A DNA stretch of 64,000 nt from Bacillus sp. AFS073361 (GTDB taxonomy: Bacteria; Bacillota; Bacilli; Bacillales; Cytobacillaceae), in assembly GCF_002567005.1 (NCBI RefSeq), contig NZ_NUZU01000037.1, forward strand, positions 86,618-150,617, in the 5' to 3' direction. The position numbers and the translations under genes are program-made. Shown here one piece after another: positions 17,180 through 26,391 of the stretch. The notes below the pieces were generated by a model. That model was not told the DNA's origin and did not search any database. It was given only the letters and a program-made list of their open reading frames with translations. The first letter of the stretch is position 1; every line of letters begins with the position of its first letter.

Positions 17180-18787
17180 CTGAAATCCAAAAACATATCG
17201 CTACAGATAAAAATATTTGGGCTTGTTCTATTACTAGGGTTATTTTTAATCATTTTGTTAACAGTATTTTTCAGTTATATGGAAAGTAAACAAATAGAGG
17301 AAAACAGGGGCAGGATGGCGCTTGAAATTTCAAGAACGGTTTCATTTATACCCACGATTATTTCTTCGGTTCAGACAAGTGATCCATCCAAAACAATACA
17401 GCCTTTAGCAGAGAAGATTCGGAATGAAACCGGTGCAGAGTTTGTTGTCATCGGAAACAAAGAGGGGACAAGATTTTCGCATCCTTTACCATCGATGATT
17501 GGTAAGAAAATGAAAGGTGGAGATAACGAGAGGGCAATTAAGCAAGGGGAATATTATGTGTCTAAGGCTAAGGGTTCACTCGGGCCTTCAATAAGAGGGA
17601 AATCACCTATTTTTAATAAAAAGGGTGAAGTGATCGGAATCGTTTCTGTAGGTTTTTTGCTTGAAGATGTCCATCAGCAAATTATGAATAATCTTAACAA
17701 GGTACTTCTTGTATCTCTTTTTGCATTTTTGGTTTCTCTTTTTGGGAGTATCCTTCTGGGAAAAAATATTCGTAAAGATACCATGGGGTTAGAACCTTTT
17801 GAAATTGCTGCACTATATAAAGAAAAGAATGCAGTGCTGCATGGAGTGAAAGAAGGGATTTTAGCAATTAATAAAGAGGGATTCATCACGATGATGAATC
17901 AGCCAGCTAAAAGACTATTACAAATAAACGGGTCAGTCCGTCATATAAAAGTAGATGGCCTGTTTCCTTCTGATTATTTATATGAAGTTTTAAAATCAGG
18001 AAACCCACAAGTTGATAAAGAAATGGTCTGGAAAGATAAAACTGTTATTGTCAACTGTACTCCACTCTTTGAAGAGTCTGGCGTAAGTGGAGTGGTTGCT
18101 TCTTTTCGTGATAAAACAGAAATTGAGCAAATGTTAAACACCCTATCAGAAGTAAATAGCTATTCGGAAGATCTTCGTGCGCAAACACATGAATATACCA
18201 ATAAGTTATATGTGTTATTAGGACTTCTACAGCTAGGAGAAACCGAACAGGCCATTGAAATGCTCCAATCTGAAACACAGGTGTTGCAATTTCAGAATTC
18301 TATTGTTTTTAACCATATCAAAGACACGAAAGTCCAAGCTATTCTGTTAGGAAAATTGGGTAAGGCTTCTGAAAAGAAAATAAAGTTTGAGATCATTTCT
18401 GATAGCTTTTTAAAGGAATTGCCATCCCATTTTAAACTTTCGAACTTAATTGTAATTCTTGGAAACCTAATTGACAATGCATTTGAAGCTGTTTATGGTG
18501 TGGGTTCTCCCACGGTAAAATTCTTTGCTACAGATATTGGCAGTGATATCATATTTGAGATTTCGGATAATGGGAAAGGAATAACTGATGTGGAAATTCC
18601 ACTCCTTTTTTCAAGAGGGTTTACATCTAAAGAAGGGTCTGAGCCGAGGGGATTTGGCCTATCCAATGCAGAGGATGCTGTGTTGGAAATGAATGGTATG
18701 ATTGAGGTGCAGAGTACCAAGGAAAGTGGAACTATTTTTACCGTATACCTGCCGAAGGAAATTGAGAGGAGTGAAAAACTTGAATAG
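17180..18787 (+). CDS. CitA/DcuS-type sensor histidine kinase
   Basis: Membrane sensor of 535 residues that autophosphorylates and passes phosphate to the next-encoded regulator. Order: TM1 (about 10-35), an extracytoplasmic PASC/Cache sensor, TM2 (about 172-195), a cytoplasmic PAS domain, the CitA-type dimerisation box with His337 in QTHEYTNKL, and a HATPase with NLIDNAFEAV, DNGKGI and GFGLSN. The family senses C4-dicarboxylates or citrate. An apparent start is CTG 17180, 8 nt after a perfect AAGGAGG; an in-frame TTG at 17141 has no ribosome site. The 3' end overlaps the regulator by 8 bp. Confidence 0.9.
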   Translation: MKSKNISLQIKIFGLVLLLGLFLIILLTVFFSYMESKQIEENRGRMALEISRTVSFIPTIISSVQTSDPSKTIQPLAEKIRNETGAEFVVIGNKEGTRFSHPLPSMIGKKMKGGDNERAIKQGEYYVSKAKGSLGPSIRGKSPIFNKKGEVIGIVSVGFLLEDVHQQIMNNLNKVLLVSLFAFLVSLFGSILLGKNIRKDTMGLEPFEIAALYKEKNAVLHGVKEGILAINKEGFITMMNQPAKRLLQINGSVRHIKVDGLFPSDYLYEVLKSGNPQVDKEMVWKDKTVIVNCTPLFEESGVSGVVASFRDKTEIEQMLNTLSEVNSYSEDLRAQTHEYTNKLYVLLGLLQLGETEQAIEMLQSETQVLQFQNSIVFNHIKDTKVQAILLGKLGKASEKKIKFEIISDSFLKELPSHFKLSNLIVILGNLIDNAFEAVYGVGSPTVKFFATDIGSDIIFEISDNGKGITDVEIPLLFSRGFTSKEGSEPRGFGLSNAEDAVLEMNGMIEVQSTKESGTIFTVYLPKEIERSEKLE

Positions 18788-19466
18788 GATAAAAGTAGCG
18801 ATTGCAGAAGATGATTTCCGAATAGCCGATATCCATGAAAAATTTTTAAATAAGTTTAAGGAAATCGAGGTTGTGGGAAAGTCATTAAATGGTGAGCAAA
18901 CTCTAGACCTGCTAAAGGAGAAAATCCCCGACTTATTGATTCTTGATGTCTATATGCCAGATATGCTAGGGTCTGATTTGCTTCCCATCATTCGAGAGCG
19001 TTTCCCAAAGATAAGCATTATTATGGTCACAGCTGCGACTGATAAGATTTTCCTCGAAAAAGCTTTAAGCTACGGAGTAGAAAATTATTTAATTAAACCT
19101 GTAAATAGAGAAAGATTTGAAGAAGTGGTCTTAGAATTTATTAAAAAACACTCTATTCTATCGTCAGGCCAAGAGGTTGACCAGAATTATGTTGACCTCC
19201 TGTTCGGTAAAAATACGACTGAAAAGTTGGGGAAGGGTACTGGATTACCTAAAGGAATTGATGAAATTACCCTTGAAAAGGTGAAAAACACTCTTCAATT
19301 GAAAAAACAGAGTCTTTCTGCTGAAGAAGTGGGAAAGGAGATTGGTGCATCTAGAATTACAGCACGGAGATATCTTGAATATCTTTCCTCTATAAAAGAG
19401 GCAAAAGCGGAAGTGGTGTATGGAATTGTTGGGAGGCCGGAGAGAAAATATTATTCTGTTAAGTGA
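18780..19466 (+). CDS. CitB/DcuR-type response regulator
   Basis: Encodes 228 residues. The receiver domain has acidic residues EDD near the N-terminus, phospho-acceptor Asp56 in LILDVYMPD, and Lys in LIKPVN; a C-terminal helix-turn-helix (SAEEVGKEIGASRITARRYL) binds DNA. It is partner of the preceding kinase and probably activates the transporter that follows. TTG 18780 is chosen because AGGAG at 18767-18771 is 8 nt away; this gives translational coupling with the kinase stop. Confidence 0.9.
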   Translation: MNRIKVAIAEDDFRIADIHEKFLNKFKEIEVVGKSLNGEQTLDLLKEKIPDLLILDVYMPDMLGSDLLPIIRERFPKISIIMVTAATDKIFLEKALSYGVENYLIKPVNRERFEEVVLEFIKKHSILSSGQEVDQNYVDLLFGKNTTEKLGKGTGLPKGIDEITLEKVKNTLQLKKQSLSAEEVGKEIGASRITARRYLEYLSSIKEAKAEVVYGIVGRPERKYYSVK

Positions 19467-19489
19467 GGATGCCAATTGGCATCCTTTTT
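19467..19489 (+). terminator. Terminator after the two-component genes
   Basis: Perfect hairpin GGATGCCAATTGGCATCC at 19467-19484, followed by TTTTT. Confidence 0.88.
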
Positions 19490-19555
19490 GCGTGTTAAGA
19501 TATCCGTGAACAAAATGAACTAAATATAGAATAATGTACGATAATAACTTTATTT

Positions 19556-19569
19556 TGGAAACGTTTTCA
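19556..19569. promoter_or_regulatory. CcpA cre box upstream of the citrate transporter
   Basis: TGGAAACGTTTTCA matches the cre consensus WTGNAANCGNWNNCW at every constrained position apart from the flanking W. It sits 52 bp before the transporter start, as expected for catabolite repression of citrate uptake. Confidence 0.8.
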
Positions 19570-19620
19570 CCTTAGAATATTTAGATTATTATTAATTTAC
19601 TAACAAAAGGGGTGAAGATG

Positions 19621-20913
19621 ATGCTGGCAACTTTAGGATTTTTAATGATTTTTATTTTTATGATACTTATTATGACAAAACGTCTATCAGCTATGATCGC
19701 TTTAATGGTGGTGCCGGTTGTATTTGCATTAATAGGTGGATTTGGAAAAGAATTAGGACCAATGGCGCTTGAGGGGATTAGAAGCGTAGCACCAACAGGA
19801 ATCATGATTCTTTTTGCCATTCTCTTTTTTGGAATTTTGATAGATGCAGGTGTATTTGATCCGATCATCTCGACAATCTTGAAAGTCGTAAAAGGGGATC
19901 CTGTAAAAATAGCGATTGGAACAGCAGTCCTTGCGTTATTAATTTCCCTTGATGGTGATGGAACGACTACATATATGATTACCATTTCAGCAATGCTTCC
20001 TTTGTATAAACGTATTGGCATGAGACCTCTGGTCCTGGCAGGAATTGCTGTATCTTCTTCAGGTGTGATGAACCTTCTTCCATGGGGAGGACCAACTGCT
20101 AGAGCAATGACAGCACTTCATCTTGAGATGGGGGATATCTTTACACCGGTAATCCCAAGCATGATAGGCGGTGTGTTGTTTGTATTATTTATGGCTTATT
20201 GCCTTGGTAGAAAAGAGCGCAAACGTGTAGGAGTTGCAGAAATAGATTATAGTACGATGTCAATGATGGCAGCTACTTCTGAGGATGCTTATCTGAAACG
20301 TCCAAAACTAATCCTTGTAAACTATCTATTAACTGTTCTACTTTTAGTTGCTTTAATCCAAGAATTACTGCCTTCTACCGTATTGTTTATGATAGGTTTT
20401 GCCATTGCGATTACGCTTAATTATCCAAATATACATGAACAAAAAGAACGAATCATGCACTACGCGGATAATGCATTATCTGTTGTTTCCATGGTATTTG
20501 CTGCAGGGATTTTTACGGGTATTCTTTCAGGGACGAAAATGGTGGATGCCATGGCACATTCGATGATTACTCATATTCCTGATGTTTTGGGCTCCCATTT
20601 TGCTCTCATTACAGCAATAGCTAGTGCTCCATTTACATTTTTTATGTCGAATGATGCCTTTTATTATGGAGTTTTACCATTGCTTGCTAAAGCGGCAAGT
20701 GTGTATGGAATTGATCCAGCAATGATTGGAAGAGCATCACTATTAGGATTACCGGTTCATTTATTAAGCCCATTAGTACCGTCTACTTATTTATTAGTTG
20801 GTATGGTTGGAGAAGATTTCGGCGATCTTCAGCGCTCATTTCTAAAATGGGCATGCGGATCTACAGCGGTGATGATTTTAGTTGCGGTTCTATTGTCAAT
20901 TATTCCAATCTAA
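19621..20913 (+). CDS. citM: CitMHS-family citrate transporter
   Basis: Secondary transporter for a metal-citrate complex and protons, 430 residues with about 12 membrane segments. It aligns with B. subtilis CitM through MTKRLSAMIAL, FAILFFGILIDAGVFDP, DGDGTTTYMITISAMLPLY and NLLPWGGPTARA. ATG 19621 (MLATLGF, as in CitM) has AGGGG 8 nt upstream; ATG 19618 is an alternative. The upstream two-component system and cre box match the known control of citM by citrate sensing and CcpA. Which metal ion is preferred cannot be told. Confidence 0.9.
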   Translation: MLATLGFLMIFIFMILIMTKRLSAMIALMVVPVVFALIGGFGKELGPMALEGIRSVAPTGIMILFAILFFGILIDAGVFDPIISTILKVVKGDPVKIAIGTAVLALLISLDGDGTTTYMITISAMLPLYKRIGMRPLVLAGIAVSSSGVMNLLPWGGPTARAMTALHLEMGDIFTPVIPSMIGGVLFVLFMAYCLGRKERKRVGVAEIDYSTMSMMAATSEDAYLKRPKLILVNYLLTVLLLVALIQELLPSTVLFMIGFAIAITLNYPNIHEQKERIMHYADNALSVVSMVFAAGIFTGILSGTKMVDAMAHSMITHIPDVLGSHFALITAIASAPFTFFMSNDAFYYGVLPLLAKAASVYGIDPAMIGRASLLGLPVHLLSPLVPSTYLLVGMVGEDFGDLQRSFLKWACGSTAVMILVAVLLSIIPI

Positions 20914-20924
20914 AAGTTAGATCA

Positions 20925-20956
20925 TGGTCCAAAGACTCATATAAGAGTTTTTGGAC
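20925..20956 (+). terminator. Hairpin between citM and the AEC gene
   Basis: GTCCAAA and ACTC pair with GAGT and TTTGGAC around a short loop, with one bulge. The U tract is poor, so it may be a partial terminator or a processing site. Confidence 0.45.
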
Positions 20957-20995
20957 TAAATTTGATTTTAAGGGAGTAGAATAAAGGAGAGTTTT

Positions 20996-21919
20996 ATGGA
21001 AGTATTCTTACTTATTGTATTAAATGTCATTTTGCCTGTATTTGCCTTAATAGGAGCTGGTGTCTTTCTCCATCGGAAATTTAAGTTTGATATGAACACT
21101 TTATCAAAGCTAAATACTTACTTTCTCATGCCTTGTGTCAGTTTTGTCAATATTTATCAAAATAATGTTGGCGGAGAAACACTTTTGCATATTCTTGGCT
21201 TTTTAGTAATACAATGTTCATGCTTAATGATCATAAGTAGTCTAATATCAAAGGTGGCAAGATTTGATAACGGACTGTCTTCCACTTTTAAAAATAGTGT
21301 CGTCCTAAATAATTCTGGAAACTTTGGTTTACCTGTCAGTCAGCTCGTTTTTCAACATAACCCATTGGGTGCATCCATACAAATTGTTGTCATGATTTTT
21401 CAAAATTTGCTTACCTACACATATGGATTACTGAATTCTGTTTCCGTTGATCAAAATGGATTGAAAGCAATGAAGGAGTTTCTAAAAAGCCCCGTCATAT
21501 ATGCCTTTTTATTAGGATTGTTCCTCCATATGTATCATATCGACGTCCCAACTTTTCTATGGACTCCAATAAACAATACTTCCAATGCATTTTTGGCAGT
21601 GGCGCTAATTACATTAGGGGCACAAAGTGCTTATATAAAAATCAGTCGTTTCTCATTGCCGCTGATTTTAAGTTTATTTGGTCGTTTAATCTTATCTCCA
21701 GCCATTGCATTTATTATTATTTTAACTTTAAAGCTGGATGGAACTACAGCACAGGCGTTGTTTATAGCAAGCTCGTTTCCAACATCAAGGAATAGTGCTT
21801 TGTTCGCATTAGAATATGGAAATCATCCAGAATACGCTGCACAAGTTGTTTTGTTATCTACTTTACTTAGCGCGATTACAGTAACCACAGTTGTATTTTT
21901 ATCGACAATTTTATTTTAA
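20996..21919 (+). CDS. AEC family transporter (auxin efflux carrier type)
   Basis: Integral membrane protein of 307 residues with about 10 segments arranged as two halves of five, typical of AEC carriers. Family marks include MPCVSFVNIYQN in the first half and ASSFPTSRNSALFALEYG near the C-terminus. Bacterial members carry out uptake or efflux of small carboxylates such as malate or lactate; the substrate here is unknown but the neighbourhood suggests a carboxylate. ATG 20996 has AAAGGAGA upstream. It may be co-regulated with citM, 82 bp upstream. Confidence 0.82.
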   Translation: MEVFLLIVLNVILPVFALIGAGVFLHRKFKFDMNTLSKLNTYFLMPCVSFVNIYQNNVGGETLLHILGFLVIQCSCLMIISSLISKVARFDNGLSSTFKNSVVLNNSGNFGLPVSQLVFQHNPLGASIQIVVMIFQNLLTYTYGLLNSVSVDQNGLKAMKEFLKSPVIYAFLLGLFLHMYHIDVPTFLWTPINNTSNAFLAVALITLGAQSAYIKISRFSLPLILSLFGRLILSPAIAFIIILTLKLDGTTAQALFIASSFPTSRNSALFALEYGNHPEYAAQVVLLSTLLSAITVTTVVFLSTILF

Positions 21920-21927
21920 CTTTTTGA

Positions 21928-21960
21928 AGACCGTTTATTATTTAAACGGTCTCGTTATTT
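21928..21960 (+). terminator. Terminator after the AEC gene
   Basis: AGACCGTTTA at 21928-21937 pairs with TAAACGGTCT at 21943-21952. Confidence 0.75.
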
Positions 21961-21970
21961 AATAACTATA

Positions 21971-21999
21971 TTGTTAAACTCTATAACATTAAATATAAT
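21971..21999 (+). promoter_or_regulatory. Sigma-A promoter of the prenyl synthase fusion gene
   Basis: TTGTTA at 21971-21976 and a perfect TATAAT at 21994-21999 with a 17-bp spacer. Confidence 0.72.
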
Positions 22000-22058
22000 T
22001 AGAATAGTTTGATAGTTAATTAGAATAAAACAACCTTAAGAAGAGGGTAATGAAATGT

Positions 22059-24428
22059 ATGAATAAGGAGTTAATAAAAAACCCAAATTTAAGCTATCAG
22101 ATTGCAGAGCAGAAAGCTGCTCATTATTTTCATTCACTTTATAAACAGGTTGTAGAAAAGAACTATGTTCAGACGATCACAAAAGATATTCAATCCTGGA
22201 AACGGAACCATATCCATCATTCTATATTATCCTTCATTTCTCGTGGCAAGGGAAAACCTGATTCTCGAGCTTATCACAATTATATCCAATGGCTAAATTA
22301 CACTGGTAAATTAGATAATTACTTAGATCGGAGCATTTCTTATATTTTCATGCGCGATTTAGGAAAGGCCCTTGATTCTCCAGAGACACAGACAAGAGTC
22401 AAACGTGTTGTTGACAACTTGAAAAATCAACTGATTCATTCAGGTTCTCCAGAACGAAAGACAAATAATGAGATGTTTAGTATGGCGGGATTATACCGTA
22501 TGGCCCAAAAGGAGGGCATTGAATCCACACTGATTTGGGTATTTAACAAACTCAAGACTGTCTCTGCTAATATTCCAAACGGGATGGATGCTGAAAATGC
22601 TCAGCGCAAGCTCATTAAAATCATCGCTGGGGTATTCATGAATGAAATGGAAGAAATGGGGGATGAGTTATCCGCTGAAGAGCGCTCACAGAAACTTGCT
22701 GATGCAATTAGACTAGGATATTCCTATGGTTTGACCTATCCCTTTATTGACGACCTTCTTGATGCAGGAATCTTATCTATAGAAGAGGAAAAACAGTATT
22801 CCAATTTGATACGCACCAGTCTCATTACAGGAATCGTTCCTAAATTAGGTAATTGGACAGGAAAAAATGTGAATCTGATCCGATTTATTCATTCCGAACT
22901 TCGGGATGCCTTTGAGTACATAACATCTAGTCTGCGACTAGAAACTAGACAGAAGTTTTTCGAGCTGGCCTACGTGTTTTTTCATTCTCAGGAAGTAGAC
23001 CGTATAAAGGATTTATCCAATCCAACTTACACAAATGAAGAACTATATATACCAGTCATTTTAAAATCCTCTTCATCTCGATTGATTGTTCGCTCGGTCA
23101 TTAATGCTCCAGAAGATGAAGGCATTGATAATCGCACCTTTTTTTACGGTATTTACAACCAGCTTGCGGATGATTTTGCTGATATGTATGAAGACTTGAA
23201 AGATGGCAGGGTAACACCCTATACCTATTATTTAAAATATCATGATCAACGTGCCGATTTGATTAACCCGTTTGAATTATACTGGACTGTTATTTCCAAC
23301 TTGATCCATGAGGTGTATCATTCAGATAGCAAGGCCTGTGAGGTGATTCTCGATCGGGCAATAAACGGCCTTAAGCGCTATAAAGAACGTATGGGCAGAG
23401 ATAAATATAAAGAAGTGATGCAGCTTTTTGCTGCTGGAAATCCTGCATTTAATCGTGTCATTCAAAAAATGGTGCGTAAAGCGGATGATGTTGATTTCTT
23501 TGATAAACTACTCCGAGACCATATGATAATAACGCTGAGGAATCAACGAAACGAGCAGGAAATTTTTAAAGATACGGTTGAATCCATTCGCAGTGAGATC
23601 AACCAAATCTTGAAAATCCATAAAACTAAGGACGTTGAGCCACTAATTGATGCTGCCAATTACAGTCTTGAAGGGGATGGAAAGCGATTAAGGCCCATCA
23701 TGACTTGGGTTATGGGAGTAAACGAATATGGACTAAATAGATCTGCCATCGTGCCGCTTTTGAAATCATTAGAATATATGCATACGGCTTCCTTAATCTT
23801 CGATGATTTACCATCCCAGGATAATGCCTCTACCCGTAGAGGGCGTCCAACTCTCCATCAGGTTTTTAACGTTTCGATCGCGGAGTTAACGGGCCTTTTC
23901 CTGACTCAGAAAGCTATTGAAGAACAAGCATCTCTTGACCAATTTGATTCAAACATTGTCCTTCAATTAATCCACTATTCGGCAGAGATGACGGCAGTTA
24001 TGTGTATGGGTCAAGCGATGGACTTGAATTCTAAAGGGAAACAATTGACGTTGGAACAATTGAATACAATGTGCTTTTATAAAACGGGTTTAGCATTCGA
24101 AGCATCGTTGATCATGCCTGCTATACTTGCCCGAGTGCAGGAGTCCGAAATAGCCGCTTTAAAAAAATTCGCCCATCATGCCGGAATTGCTTTCCAGATA
24201 AAGGATGATCTGCTTGATGTTGAAGGGGATACGAATTTATTAGGAAAACCCATTGGCAAGGATGCAGAAAACAATAACTCGACTTTTGTGTCTATTCTAG
24301 GTTCTGAAGGGGCTAGAAAAGAGATGTGGGAACATTACTGTCAGGCAATGGAAGCATTGCAGGAGATACCGCGCAATATTTCTTTTTTAAAGCATTTATT
24401 AAATTATATAGTAAATCGTGACCATTGA
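22059..24428 (+). CDS. Large protein with C-terminal polyprenyl diphosphate synthase
   Basis: Encodes 789 residues, against roughly 300 for an ordinary FPP synthase. Residues from about 520 to the end form a trans-isoprenyl diphosphate synthase: GDGKRLRP, the first Asp-rich motif DDLPSQD (582-588), the basic pair in RRGRPTLHQ, and the second motif KDDLLDVEGD (716-720). The first 520 residues are all-helical, with a DDLLD at 231-235 in YPFIDDLLDAG and an acidic ADDFADMYED near 371, so this half may be a class I isoprenoid-synthase fold, possibly a terpene cyclase (inference). ATG 22059 is preferred; ATG 22050 lies only 2 nt after AGAGGG. It likely makes, and may cyclise, a prenyl diphosphate. 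Confidence 0.82.
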   Translation: MNKELIKNPNLSYQIAEQKAAHYFHSLYKQVVEKNYVQTITKDIQSWKRNHIHHSILSFISRGKGKPDSRAYHNYIQWLNYTGKLDNYLDRSISYIFMRDLGKALDSPETQTRVKRVVDNLKNQLIHSGSPERKTNNEMFSMAGLYRMAQKEGIESTLIWVFNKLKTVSANIPNGMDAENAQRKLIKIIAGVFMNEMEEMGDELSAEERSQKLADAIRLGYSYGLTYPFIDDLLDAGILSIEEEKQYSNLIRTSLITGIVPKLGNWTGKNVNLIRFIHSELRDAFEYITSSLRLETRQKFFELAYVFFHSQEVDRIKDLSNPTYTNEELYIPVILKSSSSRLIVRSVINAPEDEGIDNRTFFYGIYNQLADDFADMYEDLKDGRVTPYTYYLKYHDQRADLINPFELYWTVISNLIHEVYHSDSKACEVILDRAINGLKRYKERMGRDKYKEVMQLFAAGNPAFNRVIQKMVRKADDVDFFDKLLRDHMIITLRNQRNEQEIFKDTVESIRSEINQILKIHKTKDVEPLIDAANYSLEGDGKRLRPIMTWVMGVNEYGLNRSAIVPLLKSLEYMHTASLIFDDLPSQDNASTRRGRPTLHQVFNVSIAELTGLFLTQKAIEEQASLDQFDSNIVLQLIHYSAEMTAVMCMGQAMDLNSKGKQLTLEQLNTMCFYKTGLAFEASLIMPAILARVQESEIAALKKFAHHAGIAFQIKDDLLDVEGDTNLLGKPIGKDAENNNSTFVSILGSEGARKEMWEHYCQAMEALQEIPRNISFLKHLLNYIVNRDH

Positions 24429-24528
24429 TAGTGGTCTTTGTCGAAAATGATAGTCTCTTTTATCCATTCACATTATAAATTTCCTCATATAAAATAATGA
24501 TAAAAAAGTGAGAATGAAGGGGAACATT

Positions 24529-25326
24529 TTGAACACAGATCAAGCTTTCGAGTTGTTAATAGAAGCAGGAGTCACTGAAGATACTAGTATTCAAACCGTT
24601 AGACGTTGGTTTCGTGAAAGAAAGATTACCTATAAGGGATCAGGACAGGATACGGGGTACATACTTAACAATACAGATCAAGCCTTTCATTTATTAAAGG
24701 ACGCAGGGGTTGCCGATAGCACGGCTGTTCAAATCGTTCGTCGAATGCTTCGTGAAGGACAGATTGAAAAAGTGGGCAGTGGAATACAGAAACCTACCTA
24801 TCCGCTTAAAGAATCAGCATCAAAACCGTTAACTAATCGTCCTTCCGATTTGGATATGATGATCCGTCAATTAAAAGTAAAATTAAAGGCACAGGATGAA
24901 CATATAAAAGGAATCGAACATCTCCATCAAACCTCAATAGCTAGATTAATCCAGCAAATAGACATATTAAAAAAAGATTTGATGAAACTGGAAAAAGAGA
25001 AAAGTGAATTTCAAATGGAAACTAAGAAATTGCTAAAAGAGAATATTGATTTGACGAATGAACTGCTAAAAATAAAAGGTGAACTATTTAAAGGAAAACA
25101 AAAAGACCCTGAATTTGAAGAAAAAGTCCATACACCTTCTCCTTCTCACACAATTGATTATCGTCAAAAATTGGGACTTTCAAAAATGGCGAGCGATAAA
25201 GAGGTCTTAACAAGGTATAAAAAATTATTAAAAATAACTCACCCCGATCACGGCGGAAACGCTTCAGCCTTTCATTTTATTAAAACGGATTATGATCAAT
25301 TTAGACATAGTATCAATCTGAAATAG
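24529..25326 (+). CDS. Tandem-repeat DNA-binding-like protein with coiled coil and J domain
   Basis: Encodes 265 residues. Two homologous repeats of about 38 residues (about 1-40 and 42-82) each begin with NTDQAF and contain an AGV...VRR...R helix pair ending in GSG, like small winged or MerR-type HTH units. A charged coiled coil fills about 110-190. The C-terminus (about 212-262) is a J-domain with HPD at 238-240, followed by HGGN. The start is TTG 24529, 6 nt after AAGGGG; it places the first repeat exactly at the N-terminus. A role in recruiting DnaK to a DNA-bound complex is conceivable. I do not know a described protein with this order. Confidence 0.75.
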   Translation: MNTDQAFELLIEAGVTEDTSIQTVRRWFRERKITYKGSGQDTGYILNNTDQAFHLLKDAGVADSTAVQIVRRMLREGQIEKVGSGIQKPTYPLKESASKPLTNRPSDLDMMIRQLKVKLKAQDEHIKGIEHLHQTSIARLIQQIDILKKDLMKLEKEKSEFQMETKKLLKENIDLTNELLKIKGELFKGKQKDPEFEEKVHTPSPSHTIDYRQKLGLSKMASDKEVLTRYKKLLKITHPDHGGNASAFHFIKTDYDQFRHSINLK

Positions 25327-25360
25327 TTTCTAAGGATACAGAGAAATGGATCCATCTCAA

Positions 25361-25411
25361 TTGGCGACTAGGCCCCTTCATTTTGATGGGTCTGGTCGCC
25401 AATATTTTTTT
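25361..25411 (+). terminator. Strong terminator
   Basis: TTGGCGAC at 25361-25368 pairs with GTCGCCAA at 25395-25402, with an inner CCC/GGG helix, followed by ATTTTTTT. Confidence 0.88.
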
Positions 25412-25515
25412 CATGACATAGGGGGCGCTCGAACGATTAAAGTCACCAATAATGCATAATCGGTACATAATCACCGATATAATATACCTAGAGGTTAACA
25501 TCAAGGAGTGGTGGT

Positions 25516-26313
25516 ATGCGAAAAAAAGTTAATGGGAAAATAGTAATGGCAACCTTGCTATTACTAGTTTTTGGATTAATATCAATAAATAGCTTTGCCA
25601 AAATGGCCAATAACGGATACCCCCACAAAAAACGTATAACAGTATATCTAGCGGGAGACTCAACTGTTTCTGAATATTCAAGTTCGTATGCACCTCGAGC
25701 GGGTTGGGGACAATTTATTCAACGCTATTTCGATAATACCATTGTGGTGAAAAATGCTGCTATACCAGGAAGGAGTTCAAAAAGTTTTATTGCTGAAAGG
25801 AGACTCGTATCCATCTTGAAGCAAATTAAGAAAGGGGATTACCTTTTTATTCAATTTGGACATAATGACGAAAAAATAAACGATCCGAGCCGTTATACTG
25901 TACCGTACTCTACATATAAGAGCTATTTAAAACAATATATTGATGGTGCGCGTGCCAAACAAGCTATTCCTGTCCTTGTTACACCCGTTGAACGAAGGAA
26001 CTTTACCAAAGAAGGCAGTGCACGTAATTCACATGGTGAGTATCCAGCAGCTATGAAAGAACTTGGTTTGGAGGAACATGTACCTGTGATTGACCTTACT
26101 GCCAATAGCAAGGAATTGTTTCAAGAGCTTGGACCCGATAGGACGAAGGATGTTTTTCTTTGGCTAAAACCTGGGGAGAACAAGAACTATCCAAATGGTG
26201 TTCAGGACAACACACATTTTAAGGAGACTGGTGCCAAGAAAATAGCAAGACTAGTGCTAGAAGGCATCAAGGAATCTAAGCTAGTGCCACTTCAAAATCA
26301 CATAATAAAATAA
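25516..26313 (+). CDS. Secreted SGNH hydrolase, rhamnogalacturonan acetylesterase type
   Basis: Encodes 265 residues with an N-terminal signal peptide (KK start, hydrophobic core about 10-28). SGNH blocks are clear: AGDST with the catalytic Ser near residue 45, the Gly/Asn in NAAIPGRSS and FGHND, and the catalytic Asp-His pair in DNTHF near the end. The family (RGAE, like YesT and YxiM of B. subtilis) removes acetyl groups from pectic rhamnogalacturonan outside the cell. GGAG lies upstream of ATG 25516. No other pectin genes are nearby, so the real substrate is open. Confidence 0.85.
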   Translation: MRKKVNGKIVMATLLLLVFGLISINSFAKMANNGYPHKKRITVYLAGDSTVSEYSSSYAPRAGWGQFIQRYFDNTIVVKNAAIPGRSSKSFIAERRLVSILKQIKKGDYLFIQFGHNDEKINDPSRYTVPYSTYKSYLKQYIDGARAKQAIPVLVTPVERRNFTKEGSARNSHGEYPAAMKELGLEEHVPVIDLTANSKELFQELGPDRTKDVFLWLKPGENKNYPNGVQDNTHFKETGAKKIARLVLEGIKESKLVPLQNHIIK

Positions 26314-26391
26314 ATTAATTTGGAAGCATTTCACAGTATGTTTTTAGCTATGCCACAAACTTTACAACAAGAATGGAAAGAAGGGCAAGCA

